Below, one piece after another: positions 19,879 through 27,142 of a stretch of DNA of 27,142 nt; positions within the stretch are counted from its first letter, which is position 1, and each line of letters opens with the position of its first letter. Origin of the DNA: a virus. The notes under the pieces are model-generated. The model had not been told where the DNA came from. It saw nothing but the letters and a program-made list of their open reading frames with translations, and did no database searches. The stretch spans positions 1-27,142 of the IMG/VR virus record IMGVR_UViG_3300044627_007011; one strand, written 5' to 3'. The position numbers and the translations under genes are program-made.

Positions 19879-20979
19879 TTATAATGACGGTAGGTCGTCA
19901 TAATTTAGTTGATCACTCATAACACCAATCACATAATTAGTGCTTTCGTTTTCCTGCAATGCTGTTTGCTTCTTGCTCGTATCACTATGCTTATTGAACC
20001 AAGGGATCGGTGTGATCTTTGGTGCGTGATGTTGGTACTTGATACCAATCTCTTTGAGTGCTGTGGCGGCTGTATAATCAACGAAATCTTTTAGAATATT
20101 TGCGTTCAATCCAATAACATTACCCTTACTGAATAGATAGTCTGCCCAATCTTTTTCTTCACGGATAACGTCCATATACATTTGATATACTTCACTTTCG
20201 CATTGTTCTTTTGCCTTTGCGAAACGACTATCTTCTTTGACAACTTGATTGATCAACCAAGCAGTCCATTCTTTGTGTAGTAACTCGTCTTGTAATATCA
20301 AACTAATAATATTGCCATTACCGATAAACAACTTATTCTCAACCATTGCTAGGCTTGTAGCAAAACTTACCATGAAGCGGAACGCCTCTAGTGCGTAACT
20401 TGCGTTGAGTGCTAACCAAATTGCTTTGATATGTTCGCTTTCTTTTACCTTCTCACCTGCTTCAACTTTACAATTGAGCAAATGTAAGTCATCATAATAC
20501 TTACCAACACTACTTGCCATATCAACGATTTCTTTTGTATCGTGTATGCTATTGAAAACATCTTTAGGCACATTATAGATATTGCGAATGATGTGGCTGT
20601 AACTACGGCTGTGAATATTAGTCTCAAAGAATGTCCAGTTGTAAACGAGTGCTTCTAATTCTGGCAATGAAATTACTGGCGTGAATATCTGACTAGGACC
20701 ACGACCTTGTAAACTATCAAGTGCAGTCTGGCGTAGTAGGTTACTTGTGAAGATATGTTTTACTGCTTCGCTACTTTCTTTAAAATCATTTGCGTCTTTT
20801 GTTAGTGAAACTTCTTCTGGAACCCAAAAGAAACCTCTTGCTGTTTGTTCTAGTTTCTGTAGTTTGTTATATTTTACTTCTTCAAATCTTTGAATGGTTA
20901 CTGGACCTTTTGGATCCAAAAACATTTTGCGATTCAAATAATCAGTTTTAGTTTTTAAATTATATTGTTCTTTACTCAT
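19879..20979 (-). CDS. nrdB: class Ia ribonucleotide reductase, small (radical) subunit
   Basis: A 366-residue R2 subunit. The iron ligands and radical site can be traced: D88 (ALDSLQG), E119 and H123 around FETNIHSRSY with radical tyrosine Y127, EAFRF and LQDELLHKEW for the second half. Compared with E. coli there is one extra residue between the first Glu and His. The C-terminal tail NYDDLPSL is the NrdA-docking peptide. With NrdA it reduces NDPs to dNDPs in the cytoplasm. The start lies 8 bases inside the preceding oxygenase gene; GGAAAG upstream serves as ribosome site. Length is normal. Confidence 0.95.
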   Translation of the reverse strand: MSKEQYNLKTKTDYLNRKMFLDPKGPVTIQRFEEVKYNKLQKLEQTARGFFWVPEEVSLTKDANDFKESSEAVKHIFTSNLLRQTALDSLQGRGPSQIFTPVISLPELEALVYNWTFFETNIHSRSYSHIIRNIYNVPKDVFNSIHDTKEIVDMASSVGKYYDDLHLLNCKVEAGEKVKESEHIKAIWLALNASYALEAFRFMVSFATSLAMVENKLFIGNGNIISLILQDELLHKEWTAWLINQVVKEDSRFAKAKEQCESEVYQMYMDVIREEKDWADYLFSKGNVIGLNANILKDFVDYTAATALKEIGIKYQHHAPKITPIPWFNKHSDTSKKQTALQENESTNYVIGVMSDQLNYDDLPSL

Positions 20980-21568
20980 TTTTTTCTTTCCTAAATCTTA
21001 AACCAAAAATAATACGTAAATTGTTATTTACTTTTTCTGTTACTTTTTCTACCCAATGTCCCTCATCATTACTATAAATAATTAACCTATTGGGTATTGG
21101 CAAATATGATCCGTGATTAAAACAAAGACTGCCTCCCCATTCTTTGTTCCAATCTTTGTTACAGAAAAGGAACGCTTTATATATTTTACTTAACTCCTCT
21201 GCTGTCGTTGAGAGGAATCTTCTATCTTTATGCTTAGGTACCTCATATCCTTTAATTTGATACATAAAATATAAGTTTACCAAATCTTGCTTGGTTAAAC
21301 TATCATCGTGCGTTGCTACCACAGTGCTAATTTGATTTACAATTGAACTTATTTGATTTCCCAAAATATATGAAGGCATTGTTAAATCACCATTTATATC
21401 GTTATAGGAAAAGTCCCATGCTGTTTTATCTTCAGTATAAAATTTTGCTATTGCGTTGTTTACTCCTTTTGTAGCAATATTATAACTTTCTTGTGATTTT
21501 TTATACGCAATATTTTGCAACCACTCCAATTCATTAGGTGACAAAAAATTATCCCGAACAATTAACAT
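20972..21568 (-). CDS. 2OG-Fe(II) oxygenase between nrdA and nrdB
   Basis: A 198-residue protein with the 2-oxoglutarate/iron set: H113-K-D115 in EVPKHKDRRF, distal H171 in GHWVEKV and R185 in NNLRIIFG, within a double-stranded beta-helix core (FLFCNKDW, WGGSLCFNHGS). The substrate is unknown. It starts one base after the nrdA stop (TAA-T-ATG) and overlaps the nrdB start by 8 bases, so it is expected to be made with the reductase subunits. Its placement suggests a job with nucleotides, DNA bases or the reductase itself; this is inference. It is one of three clear 2OG oxygenases in the window. Confidence 0.85.
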   Translation of the reverse strand: MLIVRDNFLSPNELEWLQNIAYKKSQESYNIATKGVNNAIAKFYTEDKTAWDFSYNDINGDLTMPSYILGNQISSIVNQISTVVATHDDSLTKQDLVNLYFMYQIKGYEVPKHKDRRFLSTTAEELSKIYKAFLFCNKDWNKEWGGSLCFNHGSYLPIPNRLIIYSNDEGHWVEKVTEKVNNNLRIIFGLRFRKEKNE

Positions 21569-21569
21569 A

Positions 21570-23885
21570 TTATAATTTGCAACTCTCGCAATATTCTTCG
21601 CTGACTTGTTCTACCACAGACTGAACATTTTGTTGTATTTCTTCCGTGACCTTCGCGCCAGCTTTATTGATTAGGCTATAATAAAATGTCTTTAGTCCAT
21701 ATTGATGTGCTAACATCAAATTCTTCGCTATCAATGTTGAAGGGACTTTACGCCCTTCAAAGTGTGCAGGATTATAGAATGTGTTAGTACTAATACTTTG
21801 ATCGACATATGCCGCTAATACTGCCGCTGTTTTCAAGTATCCAGCACAATCAGTTTGATCCCACATGAGTTGATATTTATTCTTCAACTTGTTGTATTCG
21901 GGTACAACTTGTGTAAAACTTCCAGCCTTGCTTTCTTTTGTGCTAATCAATGACATAGGCAATTCAATGCCGTTCGTGCTGTTGATTACCACACTTGAAC
22001 TTTCTACAGGGGCGATTGCCATCAGTGTAGCATTTCTTACGCCATGTGTTTTCATCTCATTACGGAGTGGTTCCCAGTCCAGTTCAGGCTTGAAGTCTGC
22101 AAGTTTGTTGACACCCGGTGCGCGTAGCTCCCAAGGGAATTGTCCTTGACCATAACGTGTCTTATCACTGTCTACACACTTGCCACGTTCCTTAGCTAGT
22201 TCTACCGTAGCTTCGGTTAGGTAATATGCTTGATGTTCCATCCACGTTTTGACTTCTTGTAGACTATCACTCTCACCATACTTCATACCACGTTTGGCAT
22301 GCCAGTAAGCAAGGTTAGTGACACCTACGCCTAGTGGTTGTATCTCATCGTTGCTCAACTTGCTTTGTATTGACAAGAAGTCCTGATAGTCAAGGATATT
22401 ACACAAACTACGTTGTAGTATGCGACATGCTCTACGCATATCTTCTGGGTTTCTAAACGCACCCCAGTTGATGCTACCCAATGTACATAATGCGATACGA
22501 CCATCTGGATCGTCCAATCGCTTGAAGGGCTTAGTTGGAAGCAATATCTCGCAACATAGATTGCTTTGATAGATCGTATGATATTCTGGATCAAACGGAC
22601 CCTGGTTCATCACATTGTCAATGAATACAAGGTATATTCTTCCAGTGTCCGTTCTTTCTTTCAATATACCGCCCTTGAACACTTCTTCAGCACTCATGGT
22701 CTTTTTGCGTAAATCCTTACGCTTTTCATATTTGACGTAAAGTTCTTCAAACTTCTGAGTATTTGAGTAGAAAGCCTCGTATAAATCAGGAACTTCGTTG
22801 GGGTCAAAAAACGTTATATTTTCACGGTTTTTGAACCTTTTGAAGAAGAATGCTGATAGTACTACGCCATAGTCCATATGACGCACTCTAGTTTCATCAG
22901 TTCCTTGGTTATTCTTCAATACGATCAAATCGTCAAACTGATAGTGCCATATTGGGTAGAATATTGTAGCACTAGCATTACGTATGCCGCCCTGTGAGCA
23001 TGAACGTAAATCACCATACCACTTCTTTAGAAATGGTATCATACCCGTGTGCATTACTTCGCCGCCGCGAATAGGGCTACCTAGTGGGCGCAATCTACCG
23101 ATCTCTAGACCAATGCCAGCGCGTTTGCTAGCATACTTTGCCATCATCTCTCCACTAGCAAAAATACTATCAAGATCGTCATCGCTGCGAATAAGAACGC
23201 AACTAGAAAATTGTTTAGTAGGAGTCCCAAGACCAGCCAATACAGGAGTAGCCAAAGTAAATAATCCGTCACTGGCGCAATTATAATATTCCTTGATGTA
23301 TCGTAGTCTTTGACTTTTTTCTTCATTATGGAAAACAGTCGCAGCGGCGACCATGTAGCGAACTTGAGGTGTTTCATAAATCTCCTTTGTAGCACGATTG
23401 CGAACAAGATATTTCTCAATCAATTGTTCTATGGCTGCATATGAATACTGTTCATCTTTTTCATGGTCTATGAACTCATCCATCTTATTGAAATCTTCTT
23501 CAGTATACCATAATAATAAATCACTAGTATACAATCCTAACTCAACATTTTTCTTTACAATACTATATAGGCTGGGAGGGGTATAACTTCCATAAACGTC
23601 TTTGCGTAACATGCTTAGTCTTTGCTTACCCGCTACATATTGATAATTGGTGTGACCGATATCTGGATTAGTATCGCTATCAATCAAATCTACTATGGCG
23701 CGTAGTGTGATCTCATCAATCTCTCTTGTAGTGATACCATCGTGAAAATGTGGTTGAGCCTTGATCTCAATCATACTTTGACTGATATCGGCTATGCCAT
23801 TACAAACTTTTGCTACTTGTTGTTGCCATTTCTCAATGGCCAGAGGCTCTGATTTTCCAGATCTTTTTATTACATTTATTTTCAT
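21570..23885 (-). CDS. nrdA: class Ia ribonucleotide reductase, large subunit
   Basis: A 771-residue R1 subunit. It has an N-terminal ATP-cone (IKRSGKSEPLAIEKW), C229 and C467 as the redox-active pair (SSCVLIR, ALCTLGS), the N442-L-C444-C-E446 radical site, the VESSSVVINSTNGIE substrate-binding stretch, a FYYSL tyrosine pair for radical transfer and a C-terminal C766-E-S-C769 that is re-reduced by glutaredoxin. With NrdB it makes deoxynucleotides for phage replication. The ATG at 23885 was preferred over the upstream TTG; AGG lies about 8 bases before it. It starts 3 bases past the upstream stop and heads the nucleotide gene run. Confidence 0.96.
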   Translation of the reverse strand: MKINVIKRSGKSEPLAIEKWQQQVAKVCNGIADISQSMIEIKAQPHFHDGITTREIDEITLRAIVDLIDSDTNPDIGHTNYQYVAGKQRLSMLRKDVYGSYTPPSLYSIVKKNVELGLYTSDLLLWYTEEDFNKMDEFIDHEKDEQYSYAAIEQLIEKYLVRNRATKEIYETPQVRYMVAAATVFHNEEKSQRLRYIKEYYNCASDGLFTLATPVLAGLGTPTKQFSSCVLIRSDDDLDSIFASGEMMAKYASKRAGIGLEIGRLRPLGSPIRGGEVMHTGMIPFLKKWYGDLRSCSQGGIRNASATIFYPIWHYQFDDLIVLKNNQGTDETRVRHMDYGVVLSAFFFKRFKNRENITFFDPNEVPDLYEAFYSNTQKFEELYVKYEKRKDLRKKTMSAEEVFKGGILKERTDTGRIYLVFIDNVMNQGPFDPEYHTIYQSNLCCEILLPTKPFKRLDDPDGRIALCTLGSINWGAFRNPEDMRRACRILQRSLCNILDYQDFLSIQSKLSNDEIQPLGVGVTNLAYWHAKRGMKYGESDSLQEVKTWMEHQAYYLTEATVELAKERGKCVDSDKTRYGQGQFPWELRAPGVNKLADFKPELDWEPLRNEMKTHGVRNATLMAIAPVESSSVVINSTNGIELPMSLISTKESKAGSFTQVVPEYNKLKNKYQLMWDQTDCAGYLKTAAVLAAYVDQSISTNTFYNPAHFEGRKVPSTLIAKNLMLAHQYGLKTFYYSLINKAGAKVTEEIQQNVQSVVEQVSEEYCESCKL

Positions 23886-23887
23886 TA

Positions 23888-24328
23888 TCAACCTATCTTA
23901 GAGTAAAGCGGTGTCAAATCGTGTTTTCTAGTTATCACAAAATCTGTGATGTTATTATTTACTACCGTATCGGGCCAGTAATTCAGCACATATTTTGCGT
24001 CATCAACTAGGACTAATACCACTTCGTTACTATTATCATCTTTTGCGTCAACTAGGTCAATGTTTTTGTTGCCCAGTAACAACAATGTGTATATCATGCC
24101 CAGACCGCGGGCATAGTTACAATATGTGTTGTCAGATAATAATTCCCAAGGATTAGGCCAATCTTTTATAAAGTCTGTGTGCAGGTAGTGATTTTGAGTT
24201 GGTACACGTTGCCAAAATTTATCAATTTCTAAAACTTGATCAGGTAGTTGTAAGCGCGAAACTTTATTTCGTAAATCTACCCAAGATCGTAAACGTATTT
24301 CGTAGTCTAGTATAAAAACGTTTGTCAC
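23888..24328 (-). CDS. 146-residue protein, unknown function
   Basis: A soluble-looking acidic protein (begins TNVFILDYEIRLRSW; LIDVDAK-like and VVLVLVDDAKYVL strands in the centre), no family recognised. The only usable start is GTG at 24328; upstream in-frame codons reach a stop within five. That GTG lies inside the 3' arm of a perfect stem-loop (24326-24357) formed in the leader, and no Shine-Dalgarno site is visible, so translation may be controlled by the hairpin. The stop codon is 2 bases before the nrdA ATG. Its place before nrdA suggests a link with nucleotide metabolism but nothing more. Confidence 0.6.
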   Translation of the reverse strand: MTNVFILDYEIRLRSWVDLRNKVSRLQLPDQVLEIDKFWQRVPTQNHYLHTDFIKDWPNPWELLSDNTYCNYARGLGMIYTLLLLGNKNIDLVDAKDDNSNEVVLVLVDDAKYVLNYWPDTVVNNNITDFVITRKHDLTPLYSKIG

Positions 24329-24357
24329 GATGTACTTATCTTAGTAAGCACATCGTG
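24326..24357 (-). promoter_or_regulatory. stem-loop covering a GTG start codon (possible terminator or translation switch)
   Basis: Arms CACGATGT plus CTTA pair with TAAG plus ACATCGTG across a 6-base loop; on the minus strand the only non-Watson-Crick pair is a G-U. It lies between the tail-fibre gene stop (24371) and the 146-residue gene, whose GTG is the last three bases of the stem. A weak T run follows (CGTTTTTATAC). Confidence 0.6.
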
Positions 24358-24370
24358 ACTAGTTTATATA

Positions 24371-27142
24371 TTAGCCGTAAGTTGCGTTCAATGTATACCA
24401 CTGAGTAGTTGAAGTTGCAACGAAATCAAGTTTTGCACCTGCTGCTTGACTGAATGCAGCATTAGTTGCGAGTGAGTTGATCTTGCCACCGCTTGCTGGA
24501 TACACAAGAACTGCGTTAGCAGCAGTATTGATGATGGTTACACGCATGCCTGCTACTGCTGTAGGTAATGCAACACCTGCACCTGATGCAACTGTACTTG
24601 TAACGTTTAGTTCTCTTGTAAGAGCAGTTGCGTTACCTTGTGCTGTACCTGCTGCTGAAACTGCTGCGTTTACTGATGATATTACGAAACCAGTATTTGC
24701 AATCAAGTTCGGAGCAGTGATATTACTCTGTGCTGCTGTTGTTACAGTACCTGCAGTACCTGCAGTTGCAACGTTCAAGTTTGCTACTTGTGTAGTTGAT
24801 GTTACTACGAATGGAGCAGTACCTGTTGCAACGTTTGAGATGAATTGCGGAGTAGTGATGTTGGCAGTTGCAAACAATTGTGTTGATGTCAAACTTACCA
24901 TACCAGCAACAGTAGTATTTGTTGCACCAAGTGTCAATGCTGTGCTACCTAATGTTGTTGAAGCATTTGCTAATCTAGCTTGAGCAAGTGTACCACTTGA
25001 GATATTGCTTGCATTTAGTGCAGTTAATGCACTACCGTTACCAGTAAATACGCCTGTATTTGCTGTGATGTTAACTCCAGTGATTGTACCGTTTACGCCA
25101 AGTCCAGTTAATGTTCCTAAACTTGTTACGTTTGGTTGAGCCGCAGTAGTTAGTGTACCTGTTAATAGAGTACCGCTTACGTTTCCTGCGCTAACATTAC
25201 CTGTTACACTCAATGATGTTAGTGTACCAACGCTTGTAATGTTAGGTTGTGCCGCAGTATATACAGTACCTGCTACTAATGCGTTTGCTACTTGACCTGT
25301 TACGTTACCACCTGCGATTGCAGTTAGTCCACTACCATTACCTGTGAACACGCCTGTATTTGCTGTGAATGCTGGTGCTGTGATTGTACCACTTGAATTT
25401 AAACCAGTTAGAGTACCGACACTTGTGATCTGTGTCTGGCTTGCATTGACACTAAACTGTGATCCTGTTAATGTTAAACCTGTGCCTGCTGTATATGTAC
25501 CAGCACCTGAGAACTGCACCCAAACTACGTTAGTTGTACCGACTGTGGTAACTGGATCGGGCATTACCCAACCAGTGTTGTCGTATAATGTACCCGCATT
25601 AACGAACGTAAAGTCACCACCTGCCATTTCTGTAGGAGTGTCAAAGTCAGTTGAACGAGTCAATACTGTACTGCTTGTGCGATCATAGATACCGTTGTGT
25701 GCGGCGTTTGCTTCATTCTTAACAAGAATACGCATGCCATTTGACAATGTAACGCCATCAATAGTTGTATATGAACCTGTTGTTGTCAATGTTGCGCCAA
25801 CACCACTAGTACCGTTGTTATATGTAACAGTACCACCTGAAATCGTTGCTAGTGTAGTTTGTGTGGCTGCATTACAACTATCGTGTGTGTGCAAGCCTTG
25901 AGCAACGTCATCAACATATTGTTTTGTTGCCGCATCAGTTGAATTAACTGGAGCCGCAAGATTGATGATATTGTTGCTGGTCATATCTAAGTTGCCAGCA
26001 ATACTGCTTACGCCTGTACCAGTTACACTCAATACACCAGTTGTTGTTAAGTTGCCGGCTGCAACGTTACCAGTTACTGTCGCACTTGTTAGAGTACCAA
26101 CGCTTGTGACATTTGGCTGCGCCGCAGTAGTTAGTGTACCTGTTAGTAATGAAGCACCGATTGTACCTGAGTTAGCATACACATTGCCTGCGGTCGCATT
26201 ACCTGTCACTGCTACACTTGTTAATGTACCGACTGAAGTGATGTTTGGTTGTGCTGCCGTATAAACTGTACCAGCAACTGTAGCATTTGCTACTTGCCCT
26301 GTTACGTTACCACCTGCAATTGCACTTAATCCACTACCATTACCTGTGAACACACCTGTGTTAGCAGTAAATGCTACCGCTGTTACAGTGCCGTTTACGC
26401 CAAGTCCAGTTAATGTTCCTAAACTTGTTACGTTTGGTTGAGCCGCAGTTGTTACGGTGCCTGCTGTAGTTGCCGCACCACTTAATGCACCAACGAATGT
26501 TGTAGCAGTAATTGAGTTGTTTGCTAAGTTAGAAGTAATACCTGAACTTGTCAATTCAGCAACGTTGCCTGATGTTGCATTAGCAAACACAACATAGCCT
26601 GTGCCTGTTCCTGGAGCAGTTACGTTAATGTTATCTGCAACGTTTGCATATGCAACGTTTAAGTTAGCAACACGTGTTGTACTTGTTACTGTTAATGGAG
26701 CAGTACCAGTTGCGACATTTGAAGTTAATGTACTTGCAACAACTGCGCCGGCAGTGTTTAAGTTACCTGCTGAAGCGTTACCACTTACTGTTAGAGATGA
26801 CAATGTGCCAACTGAAGTAACATTGGGTTGAGCCGCAGTAGTTAGTGTACCTGTTAGTAATGAAGCACCGATTGTACCTGAGTTAGCGTAAACATTACCA
26901 GCGGTTACGTTTCCAGTTACCGCCAATGAAGTCAATGTACCAACGCTTGTGATGTTGGGTTGTGCGGCTGTTGTTACTGTACCGGCTGTTGTGGCTGCAC
27001 CACTTAATGTTGCCGTTACAATATTTGCGCTGAAACTTCCATCAGCATCACGGATAACAACAGTATTTGCTGTTGCGGCTGTTGCTGTTGAATAACCATC
27101 TAGTAAGTCTGCGTTTAGATTAGCAACCTTTGTAGTACTTGC
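24371..27142 (-). CDS. repetitive tail-fibre-like protein (5' end outside the window)
   Basis: 923 visible residues, open to the right edge; the 5' end is missing, so the window's first in-frame starts are not the real one. The sequence is a tandem array of beta-strand repeats of the form TTAAQPNVTSVGTLTSL-VTGN, separated by TANTGVFTGNGSGL units, with about eight TAAQ-N copies. Near residue 460-620 a non-repeat module (LHTHDSCNAATQ, ILVKNEANAAHNGIYDRT, STDFDTPTEMAGGDFTFV) recurs in phage tail fibres. Such proteins form long beta-helical fibres for host contact. Low-complexity Thr/Ala/Gly/Asn content; near-identical DNA repeats inside could recombine. Confidence 0.82.
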   Translation of the reverse strand, partial: ASTTKVANLNADLLDGYSTATAATANTVVIRDADGSFSANIVTATLSGAATTAGTVTTAAQPNITSVGTLTSLAVTGNVTAGNVYANSGTIGASLLTGTLTTAAQPNVTSVGTLSSLTVSGNASAGNLNTAGAVVASTLTSNVATGTAPLTVTSTTRVANLNVAYANVADNINVTAPGTGTGYVVFANATSGNVAELTSSGITSNLANNSITATTFVGALSGAATTAGTVTTAAQPNVTSLGTLTGLGVNGTVTAVAFTANTGVFTGNGSGLSAIAGGNVTGQVANATVAGTVYTAAQPNITSVGTLTSVAVTGNATAGNVYANSGTIGASLLTGTLTTAAQPNVTSVGTLTSATVTGNVAAGNLTTTGVLSVTGTGVSSIAGNLDMTSNNIINLAAPVNSTDAATKQYVDDVAQGLHTHDSCNAATQTTLATISGGTVTYNNGTSGVGATLTTTGSYTTIDGVTLSNGMRILVKNEANAAHNGIYDRTSSTVLTRSTDFDTPTEMAGGDFTFVNAGTLYDNTGWVMPDPVTTVGTTNVVWVQFSGAGTYTAGTGLTLTGSQFSVNASQTQITSVGTLTGLNSSGTITAPAFTANTGVFTGNGSGLTAIAGGNVTGQVANALVAGTVYTAAQPNITSVGTLTSLSVTGNVSAGNVSGTLLTGTLTTAAQPNVTSLGTLTGLGVNGTITGVNITANTGVFTGNGSALTALNASNISSGTLAQARLANASTTLGSTALTLGATNTTVAGMVSLTSTQLFATANITTPQFISNVATGTAPFVVTSTTQVANLNVATAGTAGTVTTAAQSNITAPNLIANTGFVISSVNAAVSAAGTAQGNATALTRELNVTSTVASGAGVALPTAVAGMRVTIINTAANAVLVYPASGGKINSLATNAAFSQAAGAKLDFVATSTTQWYTLNATYG
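24480..27100 (-). repeat. internal DNA repeats in the tail-fibre gene
   Basis: Several blocks repeat nearly exactly. Stretches at about 25093-25148 and 26393-26448 are identical for more than 55 bases, and those at about 26130-26185 and 26838-26893 nearly so. Both encode the TTAAQPN and TIGASLL repeats. Confidence 0.85.

Noticed and set aside
24477-26831. Plus-strand frames opposite the tail-fibre gene
   Set aside because: Val/Pro/Ala-rich shadows of the repetitive fibre sequence, with no ribosome sites.
24371-27142. CRISPR array or other tandem-spacer array
   Set aside because: The repeats are in frame, vary in spacing and encode a recognised fibre repeat.

Overview
The window looks like part of a large, AT-rich tailed phage genome (Caudoviricetes, myovirus-like with a T4-type late programme), probably infecting a Gram-negative aquatic bacterium. 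The reasons are: nearly all genes lie on the minus strand in tightly packed, often overlapping runs; exact copies of the T4-type late promoter box TATAAATA stand before several genes; there is a PAAR spike-tip protein next to two large proteins of virion type, a long repetitive tail-fibre-like protein, a SleB-type lysin, class Ia ribonucleotide reductase with its own glutaredoxin, and 23 tRNA genes covering all 20 amino acids. No ribosomal RNA, CRISPR array or insertion sequence was seen. Host and lineage are inference.

Layout from left to right. 1-2.3 kb: an LpxH-like metallophosphoesterase, a small membrane protein, a plus-strand 2OG-Fe(II) oxygenase and a five-tRNA cluster. 2.4-6.4 kb: an exported EF-hand protein, an SGNH-hydrolase-like protein, a methyltransferase-like protein, tRNA-Thr, a possible oxygenase-fold protein, an HNH endonuclease, a 55-residue gene and a plus-strand SGNH hydrolase. 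6.4-10.4 kb: the main tRNA region (17 tRNAs) interleaved with an acyl-CoA thioesterase, another 2OG oxygenase and three GC-richer non-coding segments with many inverted repeats that look like structured RNAs. It begins at a terminator followed by a sigma70-type promoter near 10.3 kb. 10.4-12.6 kb: a 34-residue gene, a lipoprotein, a plus-strand methyltransferase-like gene and an AhpC-AhpD peroxide-detoxifying pair. 12.6-14.7 kb: small conserved phage proteins (DUF1289-like, DUF2452-like) and a lysis module. 14.8-19.3 kb: virion proteins, one with a C-terminal Hint (intein-like) domain after a proline-rich linker, and PAAR. 19.3-24.3 kb: the nucleotide module (Sm-like protein, glutaredoxin, NrdB, a 2OG oxygenase, NrdA, unknown). 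24.4 kb to the right edge: the tail-fibre-like gene, open at its 5' end.

How it fits together. NrdA/NrdB/glutaredoxin make deoxynucleotides; AhpC/AhpD, if active, would protect the infected cell against peroxide; the tRNA set with the structured RNAs would support translation; the SleB lysin with its neighbouring membrane protein would lyse the cell. A scattered set of accessory genes (oxygenases, SGNH hydrolase, methyltransferase, a 34-residue peptide) shares one unusual signal: a late-promoter-like box only 4-6 bases before the start codon, which predicts leaderless mRNAs. The same phage carries what looks like an initiator-type tRNA. Five genes too short for routine ORF calling, or weakly supported, were examined by reading the sequence directly; four are annotated (5440-5607, 10392-10496, 12635-12802, 12806-12946), and short frames inside the structured RNAs were rejected.
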